A DNA stretch of 64,000 nt, taken from positions 1-64,000 of the forward strand of contig JAPOWV010000060.1 of assembly GCA_026707445.1 (NCBI GenBank). Direction: 5' to 3'. This DNA comes from Gammaproteobacteria bacterium. Lineage in GTDB: Bacteria > Pseudomonadota > Gammaproteobacteria > Steroidobacterales > Foliamicaceae. Shown in pieces: positions 33,670-42,365 of this stretch. Both the position numbers and the translations under genes were made by a program. How positions within the stretch are numbered: position 1 is the stretch's first letter; the number at the start of each line of letters is the position of its first letter. The notes beneath the pieces were generated by a model, which did not search any database, had not been told where the DNA came from, and worked only from the letters and a program-made list of their open reading frames with translations.

Positions 33670-34542
33670 ATGACCGAACCCAATCAGGATTACCGGGCGA
33701 TCGACGCGGTCGTCAATATCTGGACGCCGGAGGCGCTGTCCCACCGGCCCGGCTGGCAGGGCGACTTCTTCGTCGGCAAGATGAAGGCGGAGAGCCCGCT
33801 CATGGCGGGCCTTTCGCTGGAGCAGATGATCGAGCGGCTGGACGCCGCCGGCATCGAGCGGGCGTTCCTGATCGCCCCGCGGACCGGCCAGGTGGGGCTG
33901 CCCGGCTGCTACCACCTGCCCTACGAGGTGGTGGCGCAAGCCTGCGAGCAGTATCCCGAGCGCTTCAGCGGACTGGCCGGCATCGACCCCACGCAGGGCA
34001 TGGAAGGCGTACGAATGTTCGAGGACGCCGTGAAAAACATGGGATTCATCGGCGCGCACCTCTATCCGCACTGGTTCGAACTGGCGCCGGACCACGCGCG
34101 CTACTACCCGTTCTACGCCAAGTGCTGCGAGCTGGACGTGCCCATACAGATGCAGGTGGGCCAGTCGATGATCTACGCCAAGGACGCGCCGCGCCGCAGC
34201 GTGGGCCGCCCGATCACGCTGGACGCGGTAGCCTGCGACTTCCCGGAATTGAAGTTGATCGGCATCCACGTGGGCATTCCCTGGCACGAAGAGATGATTG
34301 CCATGTCGTGGAAGCACGACAACGTGTTCATCGGCAGCGACGCGCACCGGCCGAAGTACTGGCCGGACAGCTTCCGCCACTACATCAATTCCTTCGGTCA
34401 GGACAAGGTCATATTCGGCACCGACTTCCCGGTGCTGGGCTTTCAGCGAACGGTGGACGATATCGACGCGCTGGACCTGCGCCCGCAGGCGCGCCGCAAG
34501 CTGATGCGCGACAACGTCGTGCGTATCTACGGCCTGGACTAG
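33670..34542 (+). CDS. Amidohydrolase-2 family protein lacking the N-terminal HxH
   Basis: A 290-residue TIM-barrel protein of the Amidohydro_2/ACMSD group, with IGIHVGIPWHEEMI, FIGSDAHRPKYW and the C-terminal FGTDFPVLGF holding the usual late Asp. The N-terminal metal motif, normally Asp-x-His-x-His in the first strand, reads IDAVVNIW (11-18), so both histidines are missing. The protein may bind metal differently or have another function. The start at 33670 has a GGAGG site; an upstream ATG nine codons earlier is less likely. It is divergent from the thiamine operon and appears to be alone. Confidence 0.85.
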   Translation: MTEPNQDYRAIDAVVNIWTPEALSHRPGWQGDFFVGKMKAESPLMAGLSLEQMIERLDAAGIERAFLIAPRTGQVGLPGCYHLPYEVVAQACEQYPERFSGLAGIDPTQGMEGVRMFEDAVKNMGFIGAHLYPHWFELAPDHARYYPFYAKCCELDVPIQMQVGQSMIYAKDAPRRSVGRPITLDAVACDFPELKLIGIHVGIPWHEEMIAMSWKHDNVFIGSDAHRPKYWPDSFRHYINSFGQDKVIFGTDFPVLGFQRTVDDIDALDLRPQARRKLMRDNVVRIYGLD

Positions 34543-34603
34543 TCCAGTGGCGATCGCGCGGTTTTTTTAGCGCGAATCGAGCAAGATAAAGTAGTGTAAA
34601 AGG

Positions 34604-34632
34604 TTGATTCCATTCGTAATCCATGCTATAGT
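34604..34632 (+). promoter_or_regulatory. Sigma70-type promoter for the HNH endonuclease gene
   Basis: TTGATT (34604-34609), a 17-base spacer and TATAGT (34627-34632), in an AT-rich patch unlike the surrounding DNA, 35 bases before the start codon. A GGAG ribosome binding site precedes the ATG. Confidence 0.65.
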
Positions 34633-34667
34633 TCGGATACTTCAACGGACTGACACGGAGCCTCGAA

Positions 34668-36173
34668 ATGGACTTTCACTTCACCTCCTCCCACGCCCCT
34701 GTTCGCGATGCCGAGCCTCTTCCGGCAGACGCTTTTGAGCGTCCCGCTGCCGGCGCTGCACAGTTTGCCCATCCGGACGCCGATGTGCGCATGGCCGAGC
34801 GGCAGCGGGAAGAAAAGGCGCTTGGCGCACTAGAGACGCAGATCACGGAATTGTGGGGCCAGATCAACGCGGCCACCGCGCACTTCCTGACCCTCGTCGC
34901 GGAGTTCGACCGCAGGGAGGGCTGGGCCCAGCACGGCCTGGCGAGTTGCGCCCAGTGGCTGGGCTGGCAATGCGGCATCGGCGCGGTAGCGGCGAGAGAG
35001 AAGGTGCGCACGGCGCGGGCCCTGGAATCGCTGCCGAAGATCTCCGCGGCCTTTGGCGAAGGCCGGCTGTCGTATTCGAAGGTGCGCGCGCTCACGCGGG
35101 CGGCGACGGCAGAGACGGAGGACACGCTGCTGCACATTGCGCTGAACGGTACGGCGGCGCACGTGGAACGCACGGTGCGGGGTTTCCGGCGGGTCAAGCG
35201 TGATCTCGAGCGTGACGAAGCCGAGGCGATGCAGGAGCAGCGCCACCTGTTGTGCTGGCGGGAGAGTGACGGCAGCGTCACGCTTAACGCCCGCCTGACG
35301 CCGGAGGCGGGCGAGTTGCTGTTCAAGGCGCTGGACGCGGCGCAAGCGCAACTGGAAGAGCGGAGTGAGGAGTCGCTGAAGACCGAGCCTCCGATTCCGG
35401 TCGATGGAGATGTTTCCGCGGAAACACCTTATCCAAGCGTCGGTCAGCGGCGTGCGGATGCCCTTGAGCACTTGGTCCAGCGGTTTCTTGCCGGGGGCGG
35501 TTCACGTTCCACCGCAGGCGCGCATGAAGTAGTGGTGCATATCGCCCACGACGCGCTGTGTGATGTGCCGGAGAGCAGCGGCGCGGAATTCGACAACGGC
35601 CGTCCCGTGGCGGTGGAGACGGCAAGGCGGCTGGGTTGCGACGGCGCCCTGGTCGGCGTGGTGGAAGGCGCCAAGGGCGAACCGCTGGCGGTCGGTCGCA
35701 GGACACGCGCCGTCCCGCCGGCGATCCGGCGCGCACTGCGCGTTCGCGACGGCGGCTGCCGCTTTCCGGGATGTGATCGTTCCCGCTTCGTGCACGCGCA
35801 CCATATCAAGCATTGGGCCGATGGGGGAGAGACTGCCCTTAACAACCTCGTGACCTTGTGTTCGTTTCATCACCGGCAGGTGCATGAAGGAGGTTATGCG
35901 GTTCATGTGGACGAGGGCGAGATCCGGTTCACGCGCCCGGATGGCGGGGTGATCCCGCTGGCGGGGAAGACGTACAGGGGGTGTTTCCGCGGAAACATTT
36001 GTGCAAAGCCCGAAAACGCCTCCGCAGGCAACGGCGCGCGGTGTTTGGCAGCGTTCAACGCGGCACGCGGCCTGCAGATTGACGCCGGAACCGCCCGTTG
36101 CCGATGGCGTGGCGAGCGTATGGACTACGACATCGCGATCGACGGGCTGTGCCGGAAGGCGGTATATACCTGA
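34668..36173 (+). CDS. DUF222 domain HNH endonuclease (13E12-repeat type)
   Basis: A 501-residue protein. The N-terminal two thirds match the helical DUF222 domain (WLGWQCGIGAVAAREKVRTA, then EGRLSYSKVRALTR). A C-terminal HNH nuclease zinc finger follows: CRFPGCDRS at about 363, HAHHIKHWADGG, LCSFHHRQVHEGG. These proteins are common multicopy genes of uncertain role, possibly nicking or homing nucleases. The gene has its own promoter and contains two identical 16-bp palindromes. The C-terminal 80 residues after the HNH are Cys-rich and not recognised. It is convergent with folC, which starts its 3' end 31 bases on. Confidence 0.88.
   Translation: MDFHFTSSHAPVRDAEPLPADAFERPAAGAAQFAHPDADVRMAERQREEKALGALETQITELWGQINAATAHFLTLVAEFDRREGWAQHGLASCAQWLGWQCGIGAVAAREKVRTARALESLPKISAAFGEGRLSYSKVRALTRAATAETEDTLLHIALNGTAAHVERTVRGFRRVKRDLERDEAEAMQEQRHLLCWRESDGSVTLNARLTPEAGELLFKALDAAQAQLEERSEESLKTEPPIPVDGDVSAETPYPSVGQRRADALEHLVQRFLAGGGSRSTAGAHEVVVHIAHDALCDVPESSGAEFDNGRPVAVETARRLGCDGALVGVVEGAKGEPLAVGRRTRAVPPAIRRALRVRDGGCRFPGCDRSRFVHAHHIKHWADGGETALNNLVTLCSFHHRQVHEGGYAVHVDEGEIRFTRPDGGVIPLAGKTYRGCFRGNICAKPENASAGNGARCLAAFNAARGLQIDAGTARCRWRGERMDYDIAIDGLCRKAVYT
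35411..35426. repeat. 16-bp perfect palindrome, copy 1, inside the HNH gene
   Basis: TGTTTCCGCGGAAACA, a perfect palindrome, in codons for DVSAET between the DUF222 and HNH parts. It shares the TGTTTC/GAAACA arms of chromosomal parS (TGTTTCACGTGAAACA) but has CGCG where parS has ACGT. Confidence 0.9.
35982..35997. repeat. 16-bp perfect palindrome, copy 2, inside the HNH gene
   Basis: The same TGTTTCCGCGGAAACA, 571 bases after copy 1, in a different codon phase (GCFRGN), just after the HNH domain. Being identical in two reading phases, it is conserved as DNA rather than as protein. Confidence 0.9.
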
Positions 36174-36204
36174 ATAGCTGGCGAGGCTTCCCGGAAACCG
36201 TGCG

Positions 36205-37488
36205 TTAAGAGCGTCCAAGTAGCCATGTTCGCGCTGGCCCCACGGTGTTGAACGAACCTGTCACCACCACCCGATAGCCCGCGCCAGACAATTCCGCTGC
36301 CTGTCCGCAGGCCTCCGCCACCGAATCGCATCGCATCAACTTCGCATGCGGGCGGGCGGCTACAGCCCGGGCCAATTCTTCGATAGAGCAGGCCTTCGGC
36401 GAGTCCGCCCGGGTAACGATGACCAAGTCTTCCGCATTCAGCGACAAAGCCTGCACGAACCCGGCGACGTCCTTGTCGCTGTGCATGCCCAGCACCCAGA
36501 TTGCCGGACGCGGCGGCAGGGCGTTGAGACTCTTCCTCAGGCACGCTCCAGCATCGGGATTGTGCGCCACGTCAAGCACCCACTCCGCGCTGGCGAATTC
36601 CATGCGCTCGAACCGTCCCGGCAAACAGCCGACCTCATAGATCGCCGAATAATCGCCGACTTCGGGCACCCAATCGGCGTTGAGGGTTTCCAGCACCGCA
36701 AACGCCAGGCTGGCGTTCGGCAGTTCCGCCGCATTGACGGGATCGGCAACCGCCAGGCCCTCGCGGCGGACGGTCCGGCCGCGCCAGTCCCAGCACTTGC
36801 TCTGCCGCTCGAAGTCGAAATCGATGCCTGCCTGGTAAAGCGGCGCCTCAAGTTCCGCCGCGCGGGCCGCAATCGGTGCCGGCGCGACCCCCGCTCCGTA
36901 AAAAGCGGGACGGCCGGCGCGCAGGATCCCCGCCTTTTCGGCCGCCACCGAGTCCAGCGTGTCGCCCAGCCAGTCCTGGTGATCCATGGCGATCCGCGTG
37001 ATCACGCTCACGTCCGGGTCGATCGCGTTGACCGCGTCCAGCCGTCCGCCCAGGCCCACCTCCAGCACCCAGGCGTCGCACTCCTCCCGGCTGAAAAGGC
37101 TGAAGGCCGCCAGGGTGACGAACTCGAACTCGGTGAGCCGGACATCGCCGCGCGCCGCCTCCACCCGCTCGAACTCTCGGCTGAGGCTCTCCGGGTCGGC
37201 GTGCACGCCGCCGATCTGCACCCGCTCCCCGAAGTCCTGCAGATAGGGCGAGAGATACAAGGCTGTATGCAGCCCTCCCCTCAAGCGCAGCGCCACGTCG
37301 ATCAGCGCCGCGGTACTGCCCTTGCCATTGGTGCCGGCCACCGTCACCACACGGCCGGGAGGCGGCTTCAGTTCCAGCTTGCCGATGACTTCGGCGATCC
37401 GCTCAAGCCCCAGGTCGATCTCGCTGGGGTGCAGCCGGGCCGCATGGCGCAGCCACTCGTCCAGACGCTTCGGGGCTGCGCTTGCCAT
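36205..37488 (-). CDS. folC: Folylpolyglutamate synthase / dihydrofolate synthase
   Basis: A 427-residue Mur-ligase-type enzyme that adds glutamate to dihydropteroate and to folates. The P-loop is GTNGKGST (52-59), TRIAMDHQDWLG is the second conserved block and LDVAHNPDAG marks the C-terminal ligase domain. The family's LSPYL segment (about 78-82) is present. It is divergent from the peroxiredoxin-like gene and convergent with the HNH gene. In many Gammaproteobacteria folC sits by accD or dedD; here it stands alone. Confidence 0.94.
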   Translation of the reverse strand: MASAAPKRLDEWLRHAARLHPSEIDLGLERIAEVIGKLELKPPPGRVVTVAGTNGKGSTAALIDVALRLRGGLHTALYLSPYLQDFGERVQIGGVHADPESLSREFERVEAARGDVRLTEFEFVTLAAFSLFSREECDAWVLEVGLGGRLDAVNAIDPDVSVITRIAMDHQDWLGDTLDSVAAEKAGILRAGRPAFYGAGVAPAPIAARAAELEAPLYQAGIDFDFERQSKCWDWRGRTVRREGLAVADPVNAAELPNASLAFAVLETLNADWVPEVGDYSAIYEVGCLPGRFERMEFASAEWVLDVAHNPDAGACLRKSLNALPPRPAIWVLGMHSDKDVAGFVQALSLNAEDLVIVTRADSPKACSIEELARAVAARPHAKLMRCDSVAEACGQAAELSGAGYRVVVTGSFNTVGPARTWLLGRS

Positions 37489-37521
37489 GGCCGCGAATTT
37501 TAGTAGCCGCCGCCCTGGTAG

Positions 37522-37540
37522 CGAGGGCGTCCCGCCCTCG
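37522..37540. repeat. Short hairpin (REP-like) between divergent genes
   Basis: CGAGGGCG-TCC-CGCCCTCG: an 8-bp stem with a 3-base loop, flanked by CCTGGTAG, close to the flank of the 27702 pair. It lies between the start codons of folC and the peroxiredoxin-like gene, where no terminator would be needed, which favours a dispersed repeat. Confidence 0.75.
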
Positions 37541-37589
37541 GCGCAGCGGCCGGCACATTACAATGCGCGCACTTTTCCGGAGTCACACC

Positions 37590-38252
37590 ATGCGCAACAC
37601 AGCCTTACCGATTCTCGCCGCCGCTTCCCTCGCTGCCGCCCTGACCGCCCCCGCATCGCACGCCGAAATCGCCGCCAGCGCCGAAGAGACCCAACCCCTG
37701 CCTGCCGGCGTCGCAGCGCCCTCGTTCACGGCCCGAAACGCCGACGGCAGCGACTTCGTTTTCGATCCCGGTGCGCTCGAACGCCCGGCCATGCTGATCT
37801 TCTATCGCGGCGGCTGGTGCCCGTACTGCAACCGGCACCTGGCCGAATTGCGGCACGTCGTACCGGAACTGGAGCAACGCGGCATGGACGTCTATTTCCT
37901 GAGCGCGGACAGTCCCGCCAACCTCGCCTCGGCACTGCACGGCGACGCCGAGGGCCTGGACTACACGCTCCTGTCCGACGCAAGGCTGGGCGCCGCCGAA
38001 GCCTTCGGGCTCGCCTTCCGCGTCTCCGACGACTACTACCGGCAGGCCAAGGAATACGGCCTGGATCTCGAGGAAGCCTCCGGCGAAACCCATCACGCCC
38101 TGCCCATTCCCGCCGCCTACCTGATCGACAGAGAAGGCACGATCCGCTTCGGCCACACCAACACCGACTACACCGTACGCCTCAGCGCCGACGAACTCCG
38201 TGCAGGAGTGGACAGCGTGCTGGAAGACGGATCAGGCGCCGGCGATGCTTAG
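37590..38252 (+). CDS. Exported peroxiredoxin-like (AhpC/TSA) protein
   Basis: A 220-residue protein with a signal peptide (hydrophobic run, cleavage near SHAEI, residue about 25) and a thioredoxin-fold domain of the peroxiredoxin-like group: FYRGGWCPYCNRHLAELR holds a CxxC where classic peroxiredoxins have one Cys. It probably acts as a periplasmic thiol peroxidase or reductase. The start 37590 has a CCGGAG site; earlier ATGs in frame lie in the hairpin region. Its last 21 bases overlap the end of pmbA on the other strand. Confidence 0.87.
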   Translation: MRNTALPILAAASLAAALTAPASHAEIAASAEETQPLPAGVAAPSFTARNADGSDFVFDPGALERPAMLIFYRGGWCPYCNRHLAELRHVVPELEQRGMDVYFLSADSPANLASALHGDAEGLDYTLLSDARLGAAEAFGLAFRVSDDYYRQAKEYGLDLEEASGETHHALPIPAAYLIDREGTIRFGHTNTDYTVRLSADELRAGVDSVLEDGSGAGDA

Positions 38253-39551
38253 GTCTTCGATGAGGATCGAACCGGTGTAGATGCCGCCGCGCCGGTCCAC
38301 GTCGGAACCGATGGCGGCGATGTTGCGGAACATTTCCTTCAGGTTGCCGGCCACGGTGATCTCGTGGACGGCGTGCTCGACCGCGCCGTCGCGCACCCAG
38401 TATCCGGCCGCGCCGCGCGAGTAGTCGCCGGTCACGGTGTTGGCGCCCTGCCCCATCATTTCGGTCACCACCAGGCCCTCGCCCACTTCCGCCAGCAGTT
38501 CCTCGTAGGACTGACCGGTGCTTTCGAGAAAAAGGTTATGCGCGCCGCCGGCGTTCCCGGTGGTCTCCATGCCGAGCTTGCGCGCCGAGTAGCTGCCCAG
38601 GAAGTAGCCCTTCAGGATGCCGCCGCACACCAGGTCTCGATCGGCGGTCGCCACGCCCTCGCCGTCGTAGGCCCGGCTGGCCAGTCCGCGCGGAATGTGG
38701 GGGCGTTCGTTCAGGTTGACGCGGTCCGCGAAAACCGGCTTGTCCAGGCTGTCGATCAGAAAGCTGGCGCGGTTGTACAGCGCCCGGCCGCTGACCGCCG
38801 CGCAGAAGTGTCCGACCAGGCTCCGCGCGACCCGCGGCGTGAACAAGACCGGCGCCCTGGTGCTCCTGATCTTGCGCGCTCCGAGGCGCCTGATCGTCCG
38901 TTCGGCGGCGCTCTCTCCCACTTCCTTCACAGGCGTCAGTTCCTCGGGCGCCCGGGCCACGCTGAAATCGTAGTCGCGCTCCATCTGCCCGTCCTGCTCG
39001 CCAAGCACGACGCAGGACAGCGAGTGGCTGCTCGACCGGCCGCTCTGCAGAAACCCGTGCGAGTTTCCGTAAGCGAAGGCGGATTCGCCGGTATCGACGC
39101 CGGCGCCCTCCGAGTTGCTGATTCGCGGGTCCGAATCCAGCGCGGCGGCTTCGCACTCCAGCGCCAGCTCCATCGCCTGTTCTGCTTCCAGGTCCCAGGG
39201 ATGATGCAGATCGAGGTCCGGGAACCGCGTCGCCATGCGATCGGCGTCGGCCAGGCCCGCGTATTCGTCCTCGGCCGCGAACCGGGCCAGACTCAGGGCC
39301 TTGTCGACGGTTTCGCGAACGGCCCCGGACGACAGATCGGAGGTGCTGGCGGAGCCGCGCCGCTGCCCCCGGTACACGGTCACGCCCAGCGAATGGTCCT
39401 GGTGGCTCTCCAGCGTTTCCACCTCGCGCATCCTCACGCGCAGCGTGAGTCCCGTGTTGTTGGACGCCGAGGCTTCCGCCTGGCTGGCGCCCCGCTTGCG
39501 GGCGTAGCTCAGGGCGTCGGCAACCCGCTCGCTGAGTTCATTGGGTGACAT
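38232..39551 (-). CDS. pmbA: Metalloprotease-associated protein PmbA (TldE)
   Basis: A 439-residue member of the TldD/PmbA family, which works with TldD as a heterodimeric protease that unfolds and cuts peptides such as microcin precursors and CcdA. Typical features are SLGVTVYRGQRRGSAST near residue 55-70, GGILKGYFLGSYSARKLG and the C-terminal NTVTGDYSRGAAGYWVRDG. PmbA lacks the HExxH that TldD has, as expected. The start 39551 overlaps the end of purE by 14 bases. Confidence 0.93.
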   Translation of the reverse strand: MSPNELSERVADALSYARKRGASQAEASASNNTGLTLRVRMREVETLESHQDHSLGVTVYRGQRRGSASTSDLSSGAVRETVDKALSLARFAAEDEYAGLADADRMATRFPDLDLHHPWDLEAEQAMELALECEAAALDSDPRISNSEGAGVDTGESAFAYGNSHGFLQSGRSSSHSLSCVVLGEQDGQMERDYDFSVARAPEELTPVKEVGESAAERTIRRLGARKIRSTRAPVLFTPRVARSLVGHFCAAVSGRALYNRASFLIDSLDKPVFADRVNLNERPHIPRGLASRAYDGEGVATADRDLVCGGILKGYFLGSYSARKLGMETTGNAGGAHNLFLESTGQSYEELLAEVGEGLVVTEMMGQGANTVTGDYSRGAAGYWVRDGAVEHAVHEITVAGNLKEMFRNIAAIGSDVDRRGGIYTGSILIEDLSIAGA

Positions 39552-40023
39552 CGCTGCCCCGGACCGCTTCCGCCGTCTGGGCGGCCCGAAAAGCCTTGAG
39601 CGCGTCGCGCACGTCGGCATCGCTCAGGGCCAGGATGGCGGTCGCCATCAGGGCGGCATTCACGGCGCCGTGACGGCCAACTCCCAGCGTTCCCACCGGC
39701 ACGCCGGCCGGCATCTGCGCCATGGACAACATCGCGTCGGCGCCGCCAAAAGCGGCGGTCGCCATCGGAACGCCCAGCACCGGCAGCGAAGTGAGCGCCG
39801 CCACGGTGCCCGGAAGAGCCGCAGCCAGCCCGGCGCCGGCGATGACCACCCTGATCCCGCGCTCCTCGGCCTGCTCGCAGTACTCGGCGAGCTCGCGGGG
39901 CGCGCGGTGGGCCGAAAGCGCCCGCGCTTCCCAGCCAATGCCCAGTGAATCCAGCGTATTGGCCGCGTTCTCCATGATTTTCCAATCCGAACGCGAACCC
40001 ATGAGAATGGCTACTTGTGTCAT
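39538..40023 (-). CDS. purE: N5-carboxyaminoimidazole ribonucleotide mutase
   Basis: A 161-residue purine synthesis enzyme that moves the carboxyl group of N5-CAIR to give CAIR. The family motifs MGSRSDW (8-14), SAHRAP (36-41) and the GAGLAAALPG and GVPVGTLGVG loops are intact. Its usual partner purK is not in the window. It lies between tldD (42 bases upstream) and pmbA, in the same direction, an uncommon place for purE. Confidence 0.94.
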   Translation of the reverse strand: MTQVAILMGSRSDWKIMENAANTLDSLGIGWEARALSAHRAPRELAEYCEQAEERGIRVVIAGAGLAAALPGTVAALTSLPVLGVPMATAAFGGADAMLSMAQMPAGVPVGTLGVGRHGAVNAALMATAILALSDADVRDALKAFRAAQTAEAVRGSDVTQ

Positions 40024-40065
40024 TTGGTGTTCCTGAATGGTGTGAAATTCTCTGCTTCGTGGAGG

Positions 40066-41541
40066 TCAGGCGGTGCCTCCCACGGTGATGCCGTCCACGC
40101 GGACGGTGGGCATGCCGACGCCTACCGGCACGGTCTGCCCGTCCTTGCCGCAGACGCCCACGCCGGGATCCAGCGCCAGGTCGCTTCCGACCATGGACAC
40201 GCGCGTCAGCACCGTGGGACCGTCGCCGATCAGCGTTGCGTCGCGCAGCGGCGCGCCCAGCCGGCCGTCCTCGATCCGGTAGGCCTCGCTGGCGGAAAAG
40301 ACGAACTTTCCGGACGTGATGTCCACCTGCCCGCCGCCGAAATTCTTTGCGTACACGCCCTTCTTCACCGAGCGGATGATCTCTTCGGGATCATGCGGAC
40401 CGGGCATCATGAAGGTGTTGGTCATGCGCGGCATCGGCAGGTGCGCGTACGACTCGCGTCGGCCGTTGCCGGTGGGCCTGACGCCCATCAGGCCGGCATT
40501 CAGACGGTCCTGCATGTAGCCCGCCAGCACACCGTTCTCGATCAGCACCGTGCGGCCGGTAGGCGTGCCCTCATCGTCGATCTCGAGCGACCCGCGACGG
40601 CCCGGCATGCTGCCGTCGTCCACCACCGTGCACTGGTCCGTGGCGACGGCTTCGCCGATGCGCCCGGCAAAGGCGGACACCCCCTTGCGGTTGAAGTCGC
40701 CCTCCAGACCGTGGCCGACCGCTTCATGCAACAGCACGCCCGGCCAGCCCGGACCCAGCACGACGATTTCCTCGCCGGCGGGCGCGGGCCTGGCGTCCAG
40801 GTTGACCACCGCCTGGCGTACGGCCTCGCGCGCGTATTCGCCGGCCGAATCGGCCGCGACCAGGTCGGCCAGCGGCAAACGCCCGCCCCAGCCGGCGACG
40901 CCGTGGCGCACTTCTCCGTTCTGCTCCAGCAATACCGTCACCCCCAGCCGGACCAGCGGGCGATCGTCCGCGGCAAGCCGGCCGTCGGACGAACAGACCA
41001 GCATCAGGTTGCGGGCGATGGACAGGCTGGCGATCACCTGGCGCACGCGGGTGTCGGCGGCGCGCGCCTCGCGGTCCAGGGCGTGCAGCAGTTCCACCCT
41101 GGACGTATCGGAATAGCCCTCGCCGGGATCGCCGGCTGCGTAGAGGCGGCGGCTCGCGCCTTCGCGGCGCAGCTCGATCCGTCCCCGGCCGCCGCCGCGG
41201 GCAATGGCGCCGGCGGTCCTGGCCGCGCTCAGCAGGGTCGCGGGGTCCAGGTCGTCGGAATAGGCGAATCCGGACTTTTCGCCGCTCACGGCGCGGGCGC
41301 TCATGCCGCGCCCGCGGTCGTGGCTGGCGGTCTTGACGATGCCGTCCTCCAGCACCCAGGACTCGCCGGAATACTCCGAGAAATACAGTTCGCCCCAGTC
41401 CACGCCGGGCCGCAGCAACGCGCCCATGGCCCGGTCGAGCTGAGGGTCGCCGAGATCCGCCGACTCCAGCAGGCTGCCGCGGGCCAGGGCCAGGGCCTGC
41501 TGCTGAACCTCGAAGGTGGAAGGATCGGGAGACTTGCTCAT
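40066..41541 (-). CDS. tldD: Metalloprotease TldD
   Basis: A 491-residue catalytic subunit of the TldD-PmbA protease. The zinc site HEAVGH (in VLLHEAVGHGLEG) is present, with the conserved GRGMSARAVSGEKSGFAY near residue 80-95 and a C-terminal GVCGKDGQTVPVG. The ATG at 41541 overlaps the nitrilase stop (ATGA); the frame upstream is not homologous. Together with pmbA downstream it gives a complete complex, with only purE between them. Confidence 0.94.
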   Translation of the reverse strand: MSKSPDPSTFEVQQQALALARGSLLESADLGDPQLDRAMGALLRPGVDWGELYFSEYSGESWVLEDGIVKTASHDRGRGMSARAVSGEKSGFAYSDDLDPATLLSAARTAGAIARGGGRGRIELRREGASRRLYAAGDPGEGYSDTSRVELLHALDREARAADTRVRQVIASLSIARNLMLVCSSDGRLAADDRPLVRLGVTVLLEQNGEVRHGVAGWGGRLPLADLVAADSAGEYAREAVRQAVVNLDARPAPAGEEIVVLGPGWPGVLLHEAVGHGLEGDFNRKGVSAFAGRIGEAVATDQCTVVDDGSMPGRRGSLEIDDEGTPTGRTVLIENGVLAGYMQDRLNAGLMGVRPTGNGRRESYAHLPMPRMTNTFMMPGPHDPEEIIRSVKKGVYAKNFGGGQVDITSGKFVFSASEAYRIEDGRLGAPLRDATLIGDGPTVLTRVSMVGSDLALDPGVGVCGKDGQTVPVGVGMPTVRVDGITVGGTA

Positions 41542-42365
41542 GAACTCCCCGACGTCAGCCGGCGATGATCGAGCGCGGGAAAGACGCCGCGCAGCCGGTC
41601 GAGATTGTCCAGCGCCACGTCGTGGCAGAGCACGCCGTCGCCCTGCTTGCATTCCGTCACGACCTGCCCCCAGGGCTCGACCAGCATCGAGTGTCCGTAG
41701 CTCTCGCGCCCGCCGGGATGGCTTCCATGCTGCGCCGACGCCAGCATGTAGCAAAGGTTCTCGACAGCGCGGGCGCGAACCAGCACGTACCAGTGGGCTT
41801 CTCCGGTCGGGCGGGTAAAGGCGGCCGGAAGCGCGACCATCTCGGCGCCCTGCTCGCCCATGGCGCGAAACAGCTCCGGGAAGCGCAGGTCGTAGCACAC
41901 CGCGAGTCCCAGCCGGCCGAACGGGGTTTCCGCCACGACCGGTTCGCTGCCCGCCGTGGTCGTGGCGGACTCGCGGTAGGACTCCTTGCGCCCGGGCAGG
42001 GACACGTCGAACAGATGCATCTTGTCGTATCGCGCCGCCAAGGTTCCGGAACCGTCGAACAGGCAGCAGGCCGATGCAGGGCGTCGCGGGTCCTCCGCGC
42101 TCATGGGGATGGTTCCGGCGACAATCCACATCCCCAGCCGTTGGGCCTGTTCGGCCGCAAATTCCTGCCAGGGCCCATCACCCGGGCGCTCCGCGTGCTC
42201 GGCGCGCATGCGCTCGGCGTCCCTGGACATCAGGGCGAAGTTCTCCGGCAACACGGCCAGCGCCGCTCCCTGGTCGGCGGCCCGGTGAAGCAAAGCCGCG
42301 GCGCGCTTGAGGTTGGCGCCGGGCTCGTCACCCGAACACATCTGTATGACCGCAACCTTGCTCAT
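41538..42365 (-). CDS. Carbon-nitrogen hydrolase, deaminated-glutathione-amidase-like
   Basis: A 275-residue nitrilase-superfamily hydrolase with the triad Glu (LPENFALM, about 42), Lys (RYDKMHLFDV, about 112) and Cys (LAVCYDLRFPELFR, about 150). The FDVSLPGRKESYRES stretch is typical of the Nit1 group, which repairs deaminated glutathione. It lies between yhdP and tldD with four-base overlaps on both sides, an arrangement known from other Gammaproteobacteria. The start 42365 begins MSKVAVIQM. Confidence 0.9.
   Translation of the reverse strand: MSKVAVIQMCSGDEPGANLKRAAALLHRAADQGAALAVLPENFALMSRDAERMRAEHAERPGDGPWQEFAAEQAQRLGMWIVAGTIPMSAEDPRRPASACCLFDGSGTLAARYDKMHLFDVSLPGRKESYRESATTTAGSEPVVAETPFGRLGLAVCYDLRFPELFRAMGEQGAEMVALPAAFTRPTGEAHWYVLVRARAVENLCYMLASAQHGSHPGGRESYGHSMLVEPWGQVVTECKQGDGVLCHDVALDNLDRLRGVFPALDHRRLTSGSS

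Noticed and set aside
33490..34380. N-terminal 297-codon extension of the thiamine receptor frame
   Set aside because: It runs through the riboswitch and antisense to the amidohydrolase; a proper signal peptide begins at 33489.
34549..34580. T-run beside GCGATCGCGCGG as a terminator after the amidohydrolase
   Set aside because: The self-complementary GCGATCGC leaves no loop and the seven T's fall between the only other pairing arms, so no standard terminator can be drawn.
35411..35997. The twin palindromes as true parS sites
   Set aside because: The central four bases differ from the parS core at every position and no parA or parB gene is present; kept only as a repeat.
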